A stretch of 64,000 nt of DNA. Origin: Chondrus crispus (taxonomy: Eukaryota; Rhodophyta; Florideophyceae; Gigartinales; Gigartinaceae). The notes under the pieces are model-generated. The model saw nothing but the letters and a program-made list of their open reading frames with translations, did not search any database and was not told where the DNA came from. Within the stretch, counting starts at the first letter, position 1, and each line of letters opens with the position of its first letter. Shown one piece after another: positions 19,513 through 31,229 of this stretch. The DNA is taken from contig NW_005178485.1 of NCBI RefSeq assembly GCF_000350225.1, forward strand, positions 274,886 through 338,885. The letters are read 5' to 3'. The translations under genes and the position numbers were made by a program.

Positions 19513-20745
19513 AACTAGAGTACAGTAGCTGGACGATAAGCGATATACCTCATACTGTATGAGGTCAGGGTTGGGCTCATATGATACCAAATTTTCTTTG
19601 CAAAAATATATGCATTAAATCGCACATTTGAAGTCAACTTTGGCACCATTTCTTTTTAGTTTGTCCTCAGCAATAACACACTCCATTACAACGGGAAAGC
19701 ACTTTACAATAAAAAAATCCAATTCATTTTAAAATTCCAGTCGCCTTTTTAACGGGCGTCTCGTTTTCGAAGATACCAATATAGAAATTGTCTAGGTTGC
19801 TCAAGAAACAGTCTTTGCCATGCAATTCTAAAAACAGCTGGAAAGGACATGCAGTTCTGACTATAATCCATCCTTCCGCAACTTAAAAGAAGTTCAGTAC
19901 GGTGGCAAGGGTATGTGAAGACCTTCTCAGTAAGGAAGCACAAGTCAAGAAGAAAATAAGCACAGGGGGGGTTGCGATATAGTGCCATATTTGTTAGTGC
20001 CAGCTCCGATATAGTGCTACCCTTCTGCGGGTGGCACGAATTTTGAGCCGAAAACGAAGGGTCTCCAGGGAGGCAGTTGGAGGGACATGTGTACTGCCCG
20101 AGAGCCGCTGCCGCCGCGGAAAGATATTATGCAGTTGCCAACTCGAATAGAGACTATGGCAGAAAAAGGCAGGGTCGATGATGCAATTGGACATCTGCAG
20201 AAGTGTAGGCTGGCATTTATGGCTGCGAAAAAGGAGGAAGTCAATGCAACGGCTCGGCAGCTACTAATAACAGAAATGCTTGATTAGACTTGAGTCTGTA
20301 GTGAAGATACAAAGCATGAGTGATGGCGTCCTGCGAGCGGTCTTTCTGAGCAGTGATGCAAGGAAGTGGCTGCAAAAAAGCCGTAAATCTCATTATCAAA
20401 CAGTGCCTGGTTCGATATAGTGCCGTTTTCGGCCCACTGACACAGGGTAGCACTATATCGCGACCCCCCCCCCCCCCCCTGTACCGACTCAACCTCGATT
20501 TTGTGAGATTCTGTAATGCTTCTGATTGGCTGCTGTAGTATCTACGAAACAGAGGATAAACGAAACAGGAGATATTCTCATGCTTCCAGAAAAGATACTC
20601 TTTGTGACACAGAAGGGGGGGGTGGGTCATGGACTGAACAAATAGCAAAATCATTGACTCTGCTGACAATGTGCATCATGAAAGCTTATCATCAGAATGA
20701 TTGTCTGGCCAATTTTACGAAGTTCGCGCATTATTATAGCGAACA
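19513..20745. other. Intergenic, holds a MITE
   Basis: AT-rich spacer between the recombinase element and the first glycosyltransferase gene. Apart from the MITE at 19965-20479 there is no supported gene. The last ~240 bases lie downstream of the minus-strand glycosyltransferase and likely include its 3' UTR. Confidence 0.5.
19965..20479. mobile_element. MITE with G-run ends and CGATATAGTGC repeats
   Basis: The left end is a run of seven G followed by TTGCGATATAGTGCC. The right end is the inverse, GGCACTATATCG and related blocks, ending in a run of 16 C. CGATATAGTGC occurs near both termini and again about 40 bp in, in inverted arrangement. A short plus-strand open frame (20087-20287, rich in Ala/Lys/Glu) may be a transposase-derived tail but is not recognisable. 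No target duplication could be fixed. Confidence 0.65.
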
Positions 20746-22902
20746 CTAAAAAGATTTTGTATATCGGCATAGCCCCTTTTTAGAGTCAAAAAATTCGAAT
20801 CCATGCCGCTTAAATCTCTCGTTTTTTGCCCCACTTCCTTTCACCCAGTTGTTATGTAGTATCACCAGACCAGGAAAAGCCTGTAGAATTTGGCCGGCAG
20901 CAACATCCCAAATACCGTCTGTCATTCCATTCGGGTAAAACCTTCGATCTAGAAGCTGAAGAACCATACCTTTATAGATACAACGGTTTGTTCCTACTCG
21001 CCTTTCTCCTTCCTTCCCGCATAGAACATCGTAGAAACACGGCTGTTCTGACATTCTAGACTTTGAAGCGAATTTGATGACGGCTTCAAATGACGAAATG
21101 ACTTTCCTGTTTGAAAGTGCTAGATAAAAGCCGGAATTGATTCTTCTTTTTGCATTGCAGAGTTCGTTGTCTGGAGCGTTCGACTGAATTGCAAGGTCAA
21201 CATTGTGCGCCCATAGATTCTGAAGCGGATCTTTAAACCAGATGATATCTGCATCTGACCAAAGAACATTGTATCCAAGCTTCAAGAATCGAAGAACGAC
21301 TCGTGACTTCAGTTTTGTTAACTTTTTGAACGAGTCTGTGCCATATGCAACGTCAGATAGTGACGCGTTGTGCCCTTGTAAAACTTCCGTTTCCAAATAG
21401 ACTGGTAGCCCTCTAACGTAGGCATATTCATAAAGATCTCGGTCAAAAGCAGAGATGATAAAGTTGGTAATGTTCAGATGTCGAAGGTTGCACACCCAAT
21501 TCATCATAATATCGCGATATCCGTAGTTTAGGGCTGTGACTATTACAGTATTGTTGATTGCGACTCTTTCAGAAACAGAAGGCAAAGTCAATGGCATCCC
21601 GAAAGAAGATGGCTCTTTTTCATCCCCAGGTTTAGCAATTGGAATATTATAATCATTCTTTGCCTCCTTCGATACCATTCCACACTGGATAACTCTCGAG
21701 CATTCCTGAGTAACGGGGTCGGTCTGAGTGGCCACAGAGGACCCTGTATACTCGCAGTTACAAGATCCTGGCCGGGCCCTTCGCACAAGACAAGTGCCTT
21801 GCGGTTCAAGACATCGCGCAAGACGCCATGGGGCGAAAAGAATGCTTCCCATTTGATTCTTGTAGGTGCCACTGTGCAGGCTCAAATAGATGTTCACGAA
21901 GAGTTCGAACTTTGACTTTTTTCCTTTCGACCAAAAAGCTGTGTTTTCTGCTGAGAGCAAATTCCTTCCCGACTGTGTTACCAAGCTGTAGCTATGGCGG
22001 ACATGAATACTCATGACTGCCTCAGATGCATCGATGACGTGGCGGCGTCCCGCTTGAATTGTCTCATGCGTGAGCCAGTTGTCGTACTTGCCACGTCCAA
22101 AAATAAAATGAGGCATCTCTCCGTCGAATAAACGGGGGCCGTCGAGATTCCATGCCCAGAGGTCCATTCCTCCATACGTGTGTAACACGCCATTCCTGAG
22201 AGCATGGCTTCTCAACTTCTCGTTAAAAGTTGATTTGTCCTCGTCAGCGTCTTCTGGAAGTTTATCAAGATCGTATCGCGCGCTGATGAGAAGAAAATGT
22301 TCAAACCTTGTCAAGATTCGTTTAAGAGTGCTCATGAAGTCATCTAGAAGAATAATATCTCCGTTCATGATGACGGCCACTGTTGCTTTTGATTCATTGG
22401 CGATATGGAACATTGAATTGAACAACGGCACTCCCAGAAAGGTTTTGTCGATATCTCGACGTATGTGTAGGCCATACTCGCTCGCCACTTCTACATATCC
22501 AACATCATGCCCCAGTAATGTTATTTTTGGTGTTGGTCTCAGTCGTTGCCATGATCGAATGGCTCTGAGATTTACTTCCCTGTCCCTCCCTACGAAGGGT
22601 TTTGGAGCAGAGAATATTTCAATGTTAAAGGATTCCGCTCGGTGAGCATGATGGGTTGAAGAGAGAGCCTCGTGAAGAACGTTGAGTGCCGCTTTGACGC
22701 GATGAGACGACGCGTTATTGCCCAACAACATCTCTTGACACGTGAAGAGAAAAGAGGACAATGGGATATATGCTTGAAACACGAGAAGGGATGTGGCCCA
22801 GACTAAAAGAAAAAAGGACACGCCGTTGCCTGACGTTTTCTTCTTGAAGATGACAGAATCATGGTGACCGTTGTATCCAACATGTGTTCCCTGTCTTCCC
22901 AT
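20746..22902 (-). CDS. Two-domain Golgi glycosyltransferase, GT77-like
   Basis: 718 residues, starting at the ATG at 22902 (MGRQGTHVGY); the frame extends upstream only to a non-ATG codon. A short cytosolic N-terminus precedes a membrane segment at about residues 28-53 (VSFFLLVWATSLLVF), giving a type II Golgi topology. The first lumenal domain carries IFSAPKPFVG, KITLLGHDVGY and MNGDIILLDD, a GT-A-like module. The second, from about 455, matches the nucleotide-diphospho-sugar transferase family PF03407/GT77: ALNYGYRDIMMNWVCNLRHL, YGTDSFKKLTKLKSRVV, and the metal-binding DAD in LWSDADIIWFKDP near 550. It ends with LVILHNNWVKG. Relatives transfer arabinose, xylose or galactose to wall glycans; sugar and acceptor here are unknown. 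It lies in tandem with a clear paralogue. Confidence 0.85.
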   Translation of the reverse strand: MGRQGTHVGYNGHHDSVIFKKKTSGNGVSFFLLVWATSLLVFQAYIPLSSFLFTCQEMLLGNNASSHRVKAALNVLHEALSSTHHAHRAESFNIEIFSAPKPFVGRDREVNLRAIRSWQRLRPTPKITLLGHDVGYVEVASEYGLHIRRDIDKTFLGVPLFNSMFHIANESKATVAVIMNGDIILLDDFMSTLKRILTRFEHFLLISARYDLDKLPEDADEDKSTFNEKLRSHALRNGVLHTYGGMDLWAWNLDGPRLFDGEMPHFIFGRGKYDNWLTHETIQAGRRHVIDASEAVMSIHVRHSYSLVTQSGRNLLSAENTAFWSKGKKSKFELFVNIYLSLHSGTYKNQMGSILFAPWRLARCLEPQGTCLVRRARPGSCNCEYTGSSVATQTDPVTQECSRVIQCGMVSKEAKNDYNIPIAKPGDEKEPSSFGMPLTLPSVSERVAINNTVIVTALNYGYRDIMMNWVCNLRHLNITNFIISAFDRDLYEYAYVRGLPVYLETEVLQGHNASLSDVAYGTDSFKKLTKLKSRVVLRFLKLGYNVLWSDADIIWFKDPLQNLWAHNVDLAIQSNAPDNELCNAKRRINSGFYLALSNRKVISSFEAVIKFASKSRMSEQPCFYDVLCGKEGERRVGTNRCIYKGMVLQLLDRRFYPNGMTDGIWDVAAGQILQAFPGLVILHNNWVKGSGAKNERFKRHGFEFFDSKKGLCRYTKSF

Positions 22903-24154
22903 AGTTATCTGCCAGAAAATAATCAAGATGCAGCCGTAATAAAGAGAGCCTCACTTGAAACGCCAAAAATGGCGAGATGCCAATTCTCTCGAGTAGCTTG
23001 AATGCGGGATGGCTGCAATACGAACAAAGGAGAGAAGGGGTGCAGTTGCATAAGAAGGACATGGATGTGTTGTTGCGTGACTAGACGTCATTGCTACGCG
23101 ACAGTGGATTTGATTTGGTCCAGCACAGAGCAAACACCAACAGAGACAGTTGCAAGCAGTGCTGAACTGAGAACTGTGGACTGATTTTGAACAGTTGTTG
23201 CGCACTGCAGAATACCTATCGGTAAGCAGGAGAGCTCTCGGGACGCAATCGCACAGAATACCCCCTCGGATCAAATTGCTACAGTACCCTTGGGTACAGT
23301 ATGACTACAATGCTGTACCATTGTCGGCGTTTAGTACGTAACGTACACACTGCACCATTGGTACAGTCCTTTCGAAAGGTACTTGGAAAAACTGGACAGC
23401 GGGACCGCGATAACCAAGTCTGTGTGTCTCACCCTTTAAAAAACGTTTTCTCCATATACTTATAGTAAAGCGACACACTCTTCTGATATGTACAGTACCT
23501 GTACAGGGCGACAGTTGCGATCACGTAGACTGCCTTTGTCAGTCGAGAGCCTTCAAAACCTGTTGAGCCCAAGTCGTTTTATTCCGATATAATTAGAGAG
23601 TTTACGCAGTTGGATATTTCGTTGTATCTTGATCAAAATGTTGTCCTGCATCATGTACGAAGGGTGCGATCAATTTTGCCAAAAATGTCGCGGAATGCGG
23701 GCCTGCGGTACTCTACTTTTCACGAAAGTGACTTATTTCTTTTGCATTCCTTCTCAGAACTACACGACAACCAACCCCATCACGAAATTTGATTTCCAGA
23801 GGCATTGACGACAAAAATTCTTTCGATTTCTCGTCAGACCGTTCCGAGCTTTCTATGCTGGATTTCCTGGATTTTCTTCCGAATAGAAAATGCGATTCCT
23901 TGTTGTCTGTTAAGCACATCTTCAATATGACGTCAATAAGTGCCATACCGGTATGTCACGAGGCTTGAGGCATTTCGCAAGGAGACGTAGGTTGATTCAG
24001 CCCACTAATTTCTTACTGCATGACGGGAGAGTCGTCGACATGACCAATTATCGTTGAGTGTCCTTCAGATGCTAGACGTAACTTTCTTTTTGTCTGTACC
24101 TCATCTACCCGCATACACACCGTGTATACTAACTATTCTTGTCTTCTACACGAT
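22903..24154. other. Spacer between the glycosyltransferase paralogues
   Basis: No convincing gene. It contains a dense cluster of GTAC palindromes at about 23280-23370 and 23490-23505 (GTACAGTACCTGTACAG), which lies upstream of the minus-strand gene ending at 22902 and could be regulatory. A 77-codon minus frame at 23713-23946 has no recognisable features. Confidence 0.5.
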
Positions 24155-26263
24155 CTACCAAGTTTCTGGATATACACAAAGTTCAGATTCCTTGTCGTAA
24201 AGAATAAAACCATGCTTTTCAAACCGCAATCGCTTCCCGTCTGCCCCTTTGACCCAGTTGTTGTGAAGAATAAATAAGTTTGGAAACATGTCTGGAATTT
24301 TGCCAGCTGGGACATCCCATATTCCGTCCGTAATTCCATTTGGATAGAGATGTCGGTCTAATAACTTCACGACCATCCCATTGTACCTACATGTGTTATC
24401 TCCTTCTGCTGTTTGTCCTTCTTTCCCGCACATAACATCGTAGAAGCAAGGCTGTTCAGACATTCTCGATTTGGATGCAAACTTGATGATATCCTCGAAA
24501 GCTTGAATGGTCGGGCCATTACTCCTAGCCAGATAGAATCCGGAATTCAGCCTCCGTCTACCATTCATGGGTTCATTATCTGGAGCATTCGTTTGAATGA
24601 CCAGATCAACGTTGTAGTTCCACATATCTTGTAACGGATTTCTGAAGTAGATGATATCACTATCAGTCCACACGACATTATATCCTTCCTTCAACAGACG
24701 TACTACTACCCTCGACTTCATTTTCGTCAACTGCTTGAATGAATCGGAACCGTAGGACGCGTCTGCTATAAGAGATGAGTTCAGACCAGCAAAAATTGTG
24801 TTCTCGAGATAAGTTGGCAAACTTCTTGTGTACGCGAATTTGTAAAGATCCGCATCAAGTGCAGCAATGACGAAGTTCGTGATCCCCAAATGTCGCATGT
24901 TGCATACCCAGTTCATCATTATTCCTCGGTAGCCATAATTGAGAGCAGACAATATTATTGTGTTATTGATGATGACACGTTCTACCACTGATTGCATGGT
25001 TAGAGGGAGACCAAATGCAGGTGCTTCCGTCGATCCTTCCGGTGGAAGAACTGGAATGACAAAGTTATCTTTGGTCTCGACTGAAATCATACCACATCGT
25101 ATTACTCTCGAACCATTCTTGACAACGGGGTCTGTCTGCGTGTTTCCGACAAAACTAGAAAACTCACAGTTGCATATTCCTGGCCGCTTCCGTTTAAGTA
25201 AGCACATGCCTGTTGGCTCTAGGCACAGAGACAGTTTCCAGGGGGCAAACAACACATTTCCCATTTGGTTGGTATATGAACCAACGTGCAAGCTGAGATA
25301 AATGTTGATGAACAGCTCAAATTTTGACTTTTTTCCTTCAGACCAGAAAGCTCCAAGCAGATTTCGTTTTGGCTTTTGGTTCGCGTTCCCTGTGACCAAA
25401 TGGTAGTCGTGCCGAATGTGAACAGTTAAGCAAGTTTCAGAAGCATCCACAACTTGTCGACGACCAGCAGAGATGGTTTCATGGGTAAGCCAGTTATCGT
25501 ACTTTCCTCTTCCAAAAATAAAATGCGGCATGACGGGGTCAAAGAGCCTGGGTCCGTTCGAATTCCAAGCCCAAACATCCATTCCTCCATATGTATGCAA
25601 CGTGCCTGTTGAAAGAACATGTTCTCGAATCTTGCGAGTATACTGGGGATCGCTTTCGTCTAAATTTTCGGGTAGTTTGTCAACGTCATATCGAGCACCC
25701 ACTACCAAGAAGTGTTCGAAGTTCGAAACAACTTTTCTTAGAGTTTGAGTAAAGTCATCGAACAGAAGGATGTCTCCATTAATAATTACAGTTATCATCT
25801 CCTTCGAGTCGTTCGCTCTTTGAAGCATAGAATTGAACAAGGGTACCCCCAGAAAGTTCTTGTCAACTCTTCTTTCAATACCTATGCCAAATTCTCGGGC
25901 AGCTTCATCATATCCTGCCTCATATCCCAAAAGCGTTACTTTCGGTTTTGGTTTCAGACGCAACCAGGATTTGATGGCACGTTCGTTGTTAGCTTTGTCC
26001 TCACCGACGAATGGTTTTGGTGCGGAGAAAATCTCCAGGCTGTACTGATCCAGTCTATCACTATAATCCCCAATCTGTTCGCCTTCTGCGTGTTCCGGAA
26101 GTTGTCTCACACCTCCATCGTAAGAACCAATTTTCGGAGTTCGGAGCTGAAAAAAACTTATCACGAGAAGCATTCCAGACCAGAAGAACAACCACGATGA
26201 TACCCGCTTGCTCGTTGAAGAAGCCAAATTGCCATGCCTTCTATACTCTCGATCTTTGCGCAT
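24155..26263 (-). CDS. Two-domain Golgi glycosyltransferase, GT77-like (paralogue)
   Basis: 702 residues, ATG at 26263. Same architecture as the gene at 20746-22902: a basic N-terminus, a membrane segment at about 22-40 (VSSWLFFWSGMLLVISFF), a first GT-A-like domain with IFSAPKPFVG and INGDILLFDD, a Cys-rich linker (GMCLLKRKRPGICNCEF), then the PF03407-type domain with ALNYGYRGIMMNWVCNMRHL and DSD in VWTDSDIIYFRNP near 534. The two proteins are conserved over their full lengths except the N-terminal 80 or so residues, so they arose by tandem duplication and have since diverged. Both keep their acidic metal-binding motifs, which suggests both are active. Confidence 0.85.
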   Translation of the reverse strand: MRKDREYRRHGNLASSTSKRVSSWLFFWSGMLLVISFFQLRTPKIGSYDGGVRQLPEHAEGEQIGDYSDRLDQYSLEIFSAPKPFVGEDKANNERAIKSWLRLKPKPKVTLLGYEAGYDEAAREFGIGIERRVDKNFLGVPLFNSMLQRANDSKEMITVIINGDILLFDDFTQTLRKVVSNFEHFLVVGARYDVDKLPENLDESDPQYTRKIREHVLSTGTLHTYGGMDVWAWNSNGPRLFDPVMPHFIFGRGKYDNWLTHETISAGRRQVVDASETCLTVHIRHDYHLVTGNANQKPKRNLLGAFWSEGKKSKFELFINIYLSLHVGSYTNQMGNVLFAPWKLSLCLEPTGMCLLKRKRPGICNCEFSSFVGNTQTDPVVKNGSRVIRCGMISVETKDNFVIPVLPPEGSTEAPAFGLPLTMQSVVERVIINNTIILSALNYGYRGIMMNWVCNMRHLGITNFVIAALDADLYKFAYTRSLPTYLENTIFAGLNSSLIADASYGSDSFKQLTKMKSRVVVRLLKEGYNVVWTDSDIIYFRNPLQDMWNYNVDLVIQTNAPDNEPMNGRRRLNSGFYLARSNGPTIQAFEDIIKFASKSRMSEQPCFYDVMCGKEGQTAEGDNTCRYNGMVVKLLDRHLYPNGITDGIWDVPAGKIPDMFPNLFILHNNWVKGADGKRLRFEKHGFILYDKESELCVYPETW

Positions 26264-27398
26264 TATGCCTGGCGGAAAGAAACAGATGCGTATTGATTGG
26301 TTTGGGCTCAGAGATGAAAGGAGGAGGATAGTCGTGGCACTAAGTGTTCTTTAGACCTAGGCGTGGGGTTTGGCACGGTCCCCTTCAGTACAATCGGAGA
26401 CCAATTTGCAAAATCGCGGAATTAGTCAGACCATTCCTAAGTCATCAACGTTCTGTTGGTTGTCCAAAAGTGTGTTGATGGGATGCAGTCGTTTGATAGA
26501 ACGCCTCTCCCTATGCACCTCCGTTAGGAAGGATTTTGAGTAGCATAAGTGAGATGAGTTCCAGTGTATGTATTGTGGTCACGAAACGAAACGATGAAAG
26601 AAGAAATGAAAGCGTACAGTAATTTCAACCGTGGAACGAATGTCTGTCTATCTGTACAGATGCTTCCAATTCGAGCGCTTGCTCAGATTTATCTTGATAA
26701 TTAGAGCAACAGAATGAGGGCTGTCTATTGTTTTTATTTTATTAAATATTAACTGACCCTACCGCCTATTGCATTGAAAAATGAAATCATTCAGAGGATC
26801 AATTGTTACATCTCCATAGGCATGGAGTTGGGCAGCAAACAATTCTGTCCAGTCCGACCGTGGGTTTACGAAGTTTCAACATGTTTCTCAAACTGTACAC
26901 AAAAAGTTGCGCAGATTCGACAGTTTGGAAGGCCGTTTATTGCTTTTGACATGTCCCATATTTGCACACCTTAAACATTTTCAAGGATTTTTCTAGTCTT
27001 CAGCTAAGGAGGCATCATGTAGAATTTTGTTGCTCATCAGCCAAGTTATAGAAGGACAAGTACGATTGTCTGTTGGGCTGATGCTTTTCGTTATGTTGTC
27101 CGCCCTGTCCTACTTTGTATTCAAAAGCAACAATTCAATGGGTTGAGAATATTTGTTCACATATGGTTTTTCTTCTGTACACGTTTGTCTACAGGAGAAA
27201 ACTAATAAGAAGCCCGATCTTGGGTTGCCTCCACTAATAAATTGAGGAGACACCACCATTCCCGTTCATTGTGAAATAAGAGCACAGCAGTGGTACACGA
27301 ACCCTTTTTATACAGTAAACTGAGTTGGAGCGTTGCTATCGAAAACAAGTATCGCTATATTTGCAAAGATGATAGCTGGGCATTTTATACTGTACAGC
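26264..27398. other. AT-rich intergenic spacer upstream of the second glycosyltransferase
   Basis: No supported gene; short open frames lack any recognisable feature. It contains the promoter side of the 24155-26263 gene. The last bases (ACAGC) are a possible target-site copy for Copia-2. Confidence 0.5.
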
Positions 27399-27707
27399 TG
27401 TCGGATGGGCCCTCGAGGCGTGATTGGATATGTCCATGGTTAGAGGCTATCGAGGGCCTATGATAGAGCAGTGGTGAGGAGAGTTGACCTCTCCAAGCGC
27501 AAGCAAAAGATTCGGCACAAGCCGGGTGGATGCTCCTCCTCCCACCGTTGTTTATTGCGGAGCACTATCCTTTAAGTATGTGGATTACACGACCGTTCTG
27601 TAGAGTAAATACAAGGACACATATGAATTGATAATACGCAATGGGCACTACAGACGTAAGGGCAATGTAGGTCCGACTAAGTGTATTCACGTCGAGCATG
27701 ATTCACA
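27399..27707 (-). repeat. Copia-2 3' LTR
   Basis: TGTCGGAT...ATTCACA, 309 bp, almost identical to 32429-32737. Confidence 0.95.
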
Positions 27708-27920
27708 CACCCCCACTCGATCTAACTAGATCGAAGTCGTTCGAAAATCATGCGTCTAGTTGTAATCTGCGGCTTTATGATGGTAGCTCCTTTTGAGATG
27801 GACATTCCAATGTCCATCATTCAACATTTCAGTTAGAGACTTGGAAAGGCTGAGGCTTCTCTTTGCCAATACTTCGGCGACGTTTGCCGTTCCGGGGACC
27901 CATCTGATGGAATCAAGTTC

Positions 27921-30900
27921 CTAAGATTCGAAAGCATTTCTGATCCTTGTCACTGTTTTACGAAGGCGGTATTCTTGCGCCTCGTGTAGTGTTGTGATGG
28001 TGTGAAACAGCGGACGCAAATCCACAAGGACCTCGTGTTTGATTTTGGAGTTGGGGATGATCGATTTGAATGACTCTTTGAGGTCATGCCCTCTATCTTC
28101 CGCGTATGAACATGCGAGTATCTCTGCTCCAAAGATGAGTAAGTGACGCAGTGCTGTTTGTGACTGGTCCACGACAAGGAGTGGAAAATTGGCGAAGCGT
28201 TTTGGGTTGTGTCGATCTTCAACCCTGAAATTATTCCGCTCTGTCCATAGTCGAATTCGGTACCGCCATGTGAGGCGTCTGACAGAGTGGTAAGAATAAC
28301 GCTGCGGATTTGTCCTGGATTAAGAAAGCAGATCATGGGGCTGAGATTTAGGAGATCAGACAGCATGGCGTTCGCGTCAATGAGGTGTTTGACGCGTAGG
28401 TCTCCTAGCCTTTGTTGCATACGGGATGTGACAAGGGCCGCTTGTGGCATGACGCCACTACCCAAGTACATTAAGGTACCAGCTAATGACCTGTATTATG
28501 ATACTTCTCTTTCGTTGTCACGCGTATCGATTTCTTGTCTCCGTGACCTGGAAATCTGCAGGGGTTTTAACCTGCGAGTATATTTATCCATGGAAAGCTT
28601 GGCATTCCCTTGCTTGTCAATCTCAACTTCACAACCATTGAACATGAAATTTTCACCGATGCGGATTTTTCCGACCTCAAAATTTGTCTTCAAATTTTGC
28701 ATGAAGTTTTGAATTTCATGACTTTACGGTCTTAAACAAGCACATCGTCTTTGGCAACGATCACTATCACCTTGTTTCTTTGGTCTCTTTTAACAAACAA
28801 TTGGTTTACACCAAAGATGCGCTCCAGTTTGAAGACGCTCAGCATCCATTCTTCGATGGTCTTGAGCCACTGCCTCCCTGCCTCAACGATACCGTATGGG
28901 AGTTTTAATAGCTTCCAAAGAGTGTGTCGTGTCGTCGTCCAATCTTTTCGGGGCCTGACGTATATCTCCCTCTTAGCTGGCCCGCTCTGCATGTAAGCTC
29001 CCTTTATGTCAGCCACTCCAAAGGTGAAGTTCAAGATGACACCGAGGATGAGGACCAGACGGAATATCGTCATGTCGGCGGATGCCGAGTCCTTGCAAAT
29101 ATCGTCTTTCTCGCGGTCGCGGTTTCCGTGGAGAACGAACCTTGCCTTCATTACCAGTGAGTCGTCTTCAGACTCTTTAATTTTGAAGAGCGCACGCGAG
29201 GAGATGATGTTCGAGTTGCGTGGGACGTCCTTGTCCTTTATTTCTTCGTACGCGTCTTGCCAATTGTTTCTGTGTTCTGTCTGCATAGCTTTTTGTATTA
29301 CCCAAGCAGGGGCGAACTCGAGATCTCTGCTCGTTAATTGCCTATTCCGATTGCGTGGTATATTTCCTGTAGAGTCTGTTGGTCATTGCTCTGGAGTGTT
29401 GATCTCAGTTCATTAGGCATGCGTCGAGATGGGTTGGTGGCATACTCTCCAATGTCTCTTGACGCTCGTTCCTCTCCCTCGCTTTTCAGGACAACGTTGG
29501 ATGTCATCATTGCGTTTGTGTGAGGTCTGCTGTTTGCCGGATGTGCATGTACATCTATCTCCCCCCCATCCGGCAAGTCGAGGTAGTCGTCGACTACAGA
29601 TTCCATCAAGCGTTTAGTGAGTGGAGACTGTGGCAGTAGTCGAATGTCTTCGTAGGCAACTCGACAAGCGGGACCGCGGCTGCTCCGTCGAATTTCAACG
29701 AGTTCAGGATGGGTTGACTGTACTGTGCCTTCCAGCCACTCATCGGGTTCGTTCTGTTTAGTTGACCGGTAACAGAACAGGACAGTGTCCCCTTTTCTTA
29801 TGCTGGAGGGGGCGACAGTGGACGGAGCGCGGGAGCGCAAGAGGCGTTGTAGGGCTCTGACAGCCACTTGCTCTTTGTGAGCTGACAATAATTCCGTAGT
29901 GGCGAGCAATTTGGGGACGCCGAGGATGGNNNNNNNNNNNNNNNNNNNNNNNNNNNNNNNNNNNNNNNNNNNNNNNNNNNNNNNNNNNNNNNNNNNNNNN
30001 NNNNNNNNNNNNNNNNNNNNNNNNNNNNNGCCTTCCTCGGCGTCCCCAAATTGCTCGCCGCCATCGATGGCGAATAGCTGCGCGCTAGTTCGAATGAACT
30101 TAAAATGCGCGACCCGGAGAAATGATTTGAAAGGAAGGTTGCCCGTGAGAGGATAACGTGGTCGGAGGCTCTGGTCGGTTCTTTTCGCAACCGTTCGAGA
30201 ATCAATTTGAGCGTGCCGTTTTTTCTTTCGACAATACCGGTTTTGTTGTGGCGGCGGGCTGGTCGTGGCTTATACCATATTGAATGGGCGCCAAAGAATG
30301 TTTTGCATGGTTGATTATGCATCTCGTCGTCGGCAAAGACGGAAAGTTGCGCGCCGTGTCGGTGTAGCCATTGGGTTTCGAATGTGTCTATGATGGTCTC
30401 CGCTTTGCGTGATGTGGGTATGGCTGCTTCCGAATAGCCAGTGCCGGTATCTACAAGATGTAATACAGTATGCTTTGCCTCGCGAATGGTACAAAAAGTG
30501 AAGTCTATCTGTACCTCTTGATTGAATGCCTCGTTCACATGTGTCAATGAAACTTTCTTCGACGACTTTGGAAACCCAGATTCTGAGCAGATCCGGCAGG
30601 ATTCGCAAACTTGATGGATTGCGGATGTCAGATTTGGGTTGAGCCATCCGTCTTCGCGACAGATACCGATCAGGCTATTAGCATTCGCATGAGTTTATCG
30701 ATGTAAGCGAGTGGCCAGTGTCATGGGTCGTTGGAGGCTGATAACGTTGGAGTGAGCCATGAAAGAGTTCGTACGATTCTTGTGGGAATGCAGTTCGGGT
30801 ACGACGAGGAGACGTGGTCGTTTCTCGAATTTACTCCCGTTTTACGTATATTGGGAGTTGTCGGGGGCAGTTGTCTGATGGCCGTGAGATGGTCCAAGTG

Positions 30901-31180
30901 CACGGATATGTCATGAAGTCCAGTCGTGAGTACTGAGTGATGTCCATTCCGACAGTGAGCGGCGAATTGTCAGATGTAAGGTCAAACGTGATTGAGGTTG
31001 GCTTGTGATTCAGGTCTTGTACTGTGAGGGTCCACGAGCAAACTATGTCTGTGGCGTTGAGACAGTCATGTCCCCACCCACGTTGGTAAGTGTCACGAGG
31101 TGGGTCAAGGGTTAGCTGCCGGTTAAGTATGTCGCAGAGTAGGGATGCGGCATCGATGCCCCCGGTAGATTTAGGGTTAC
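27921..31180 (-). pseudogene. Copia-2 pol region
   Basis: Integrase with VDTGTGYSEA and RPARRHNKTGIVERKN, RT with VADIKGAYMQSG, LPYGIVEAGRQW and VIVAKDD, and RNase H with LSDASHGGTEFDYGQSG. The integrase-before-RT order is copia. It is related to, but a different family from, Copia-1. Broken, and crossed by the N gap. Confidence 0.85.
29930..30029. other. Assembly gap (100 N)
   Basis: Exactly 100 N, a placeholder length. The bases on its two sides are inverted copies: 29902-29927 (GGCGAGCAATTTGGGGACGC and on) and the inverse ending at about 30059. This points to a fold-back or mis-join rather than simply missing sequence. Confidence 0.95.
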
Positions 31181-31229
31181 CTGAGTCAATTATAGGGTTC
31201 CGATCGGGGGGTAGAGTCCCCGAACCCTT

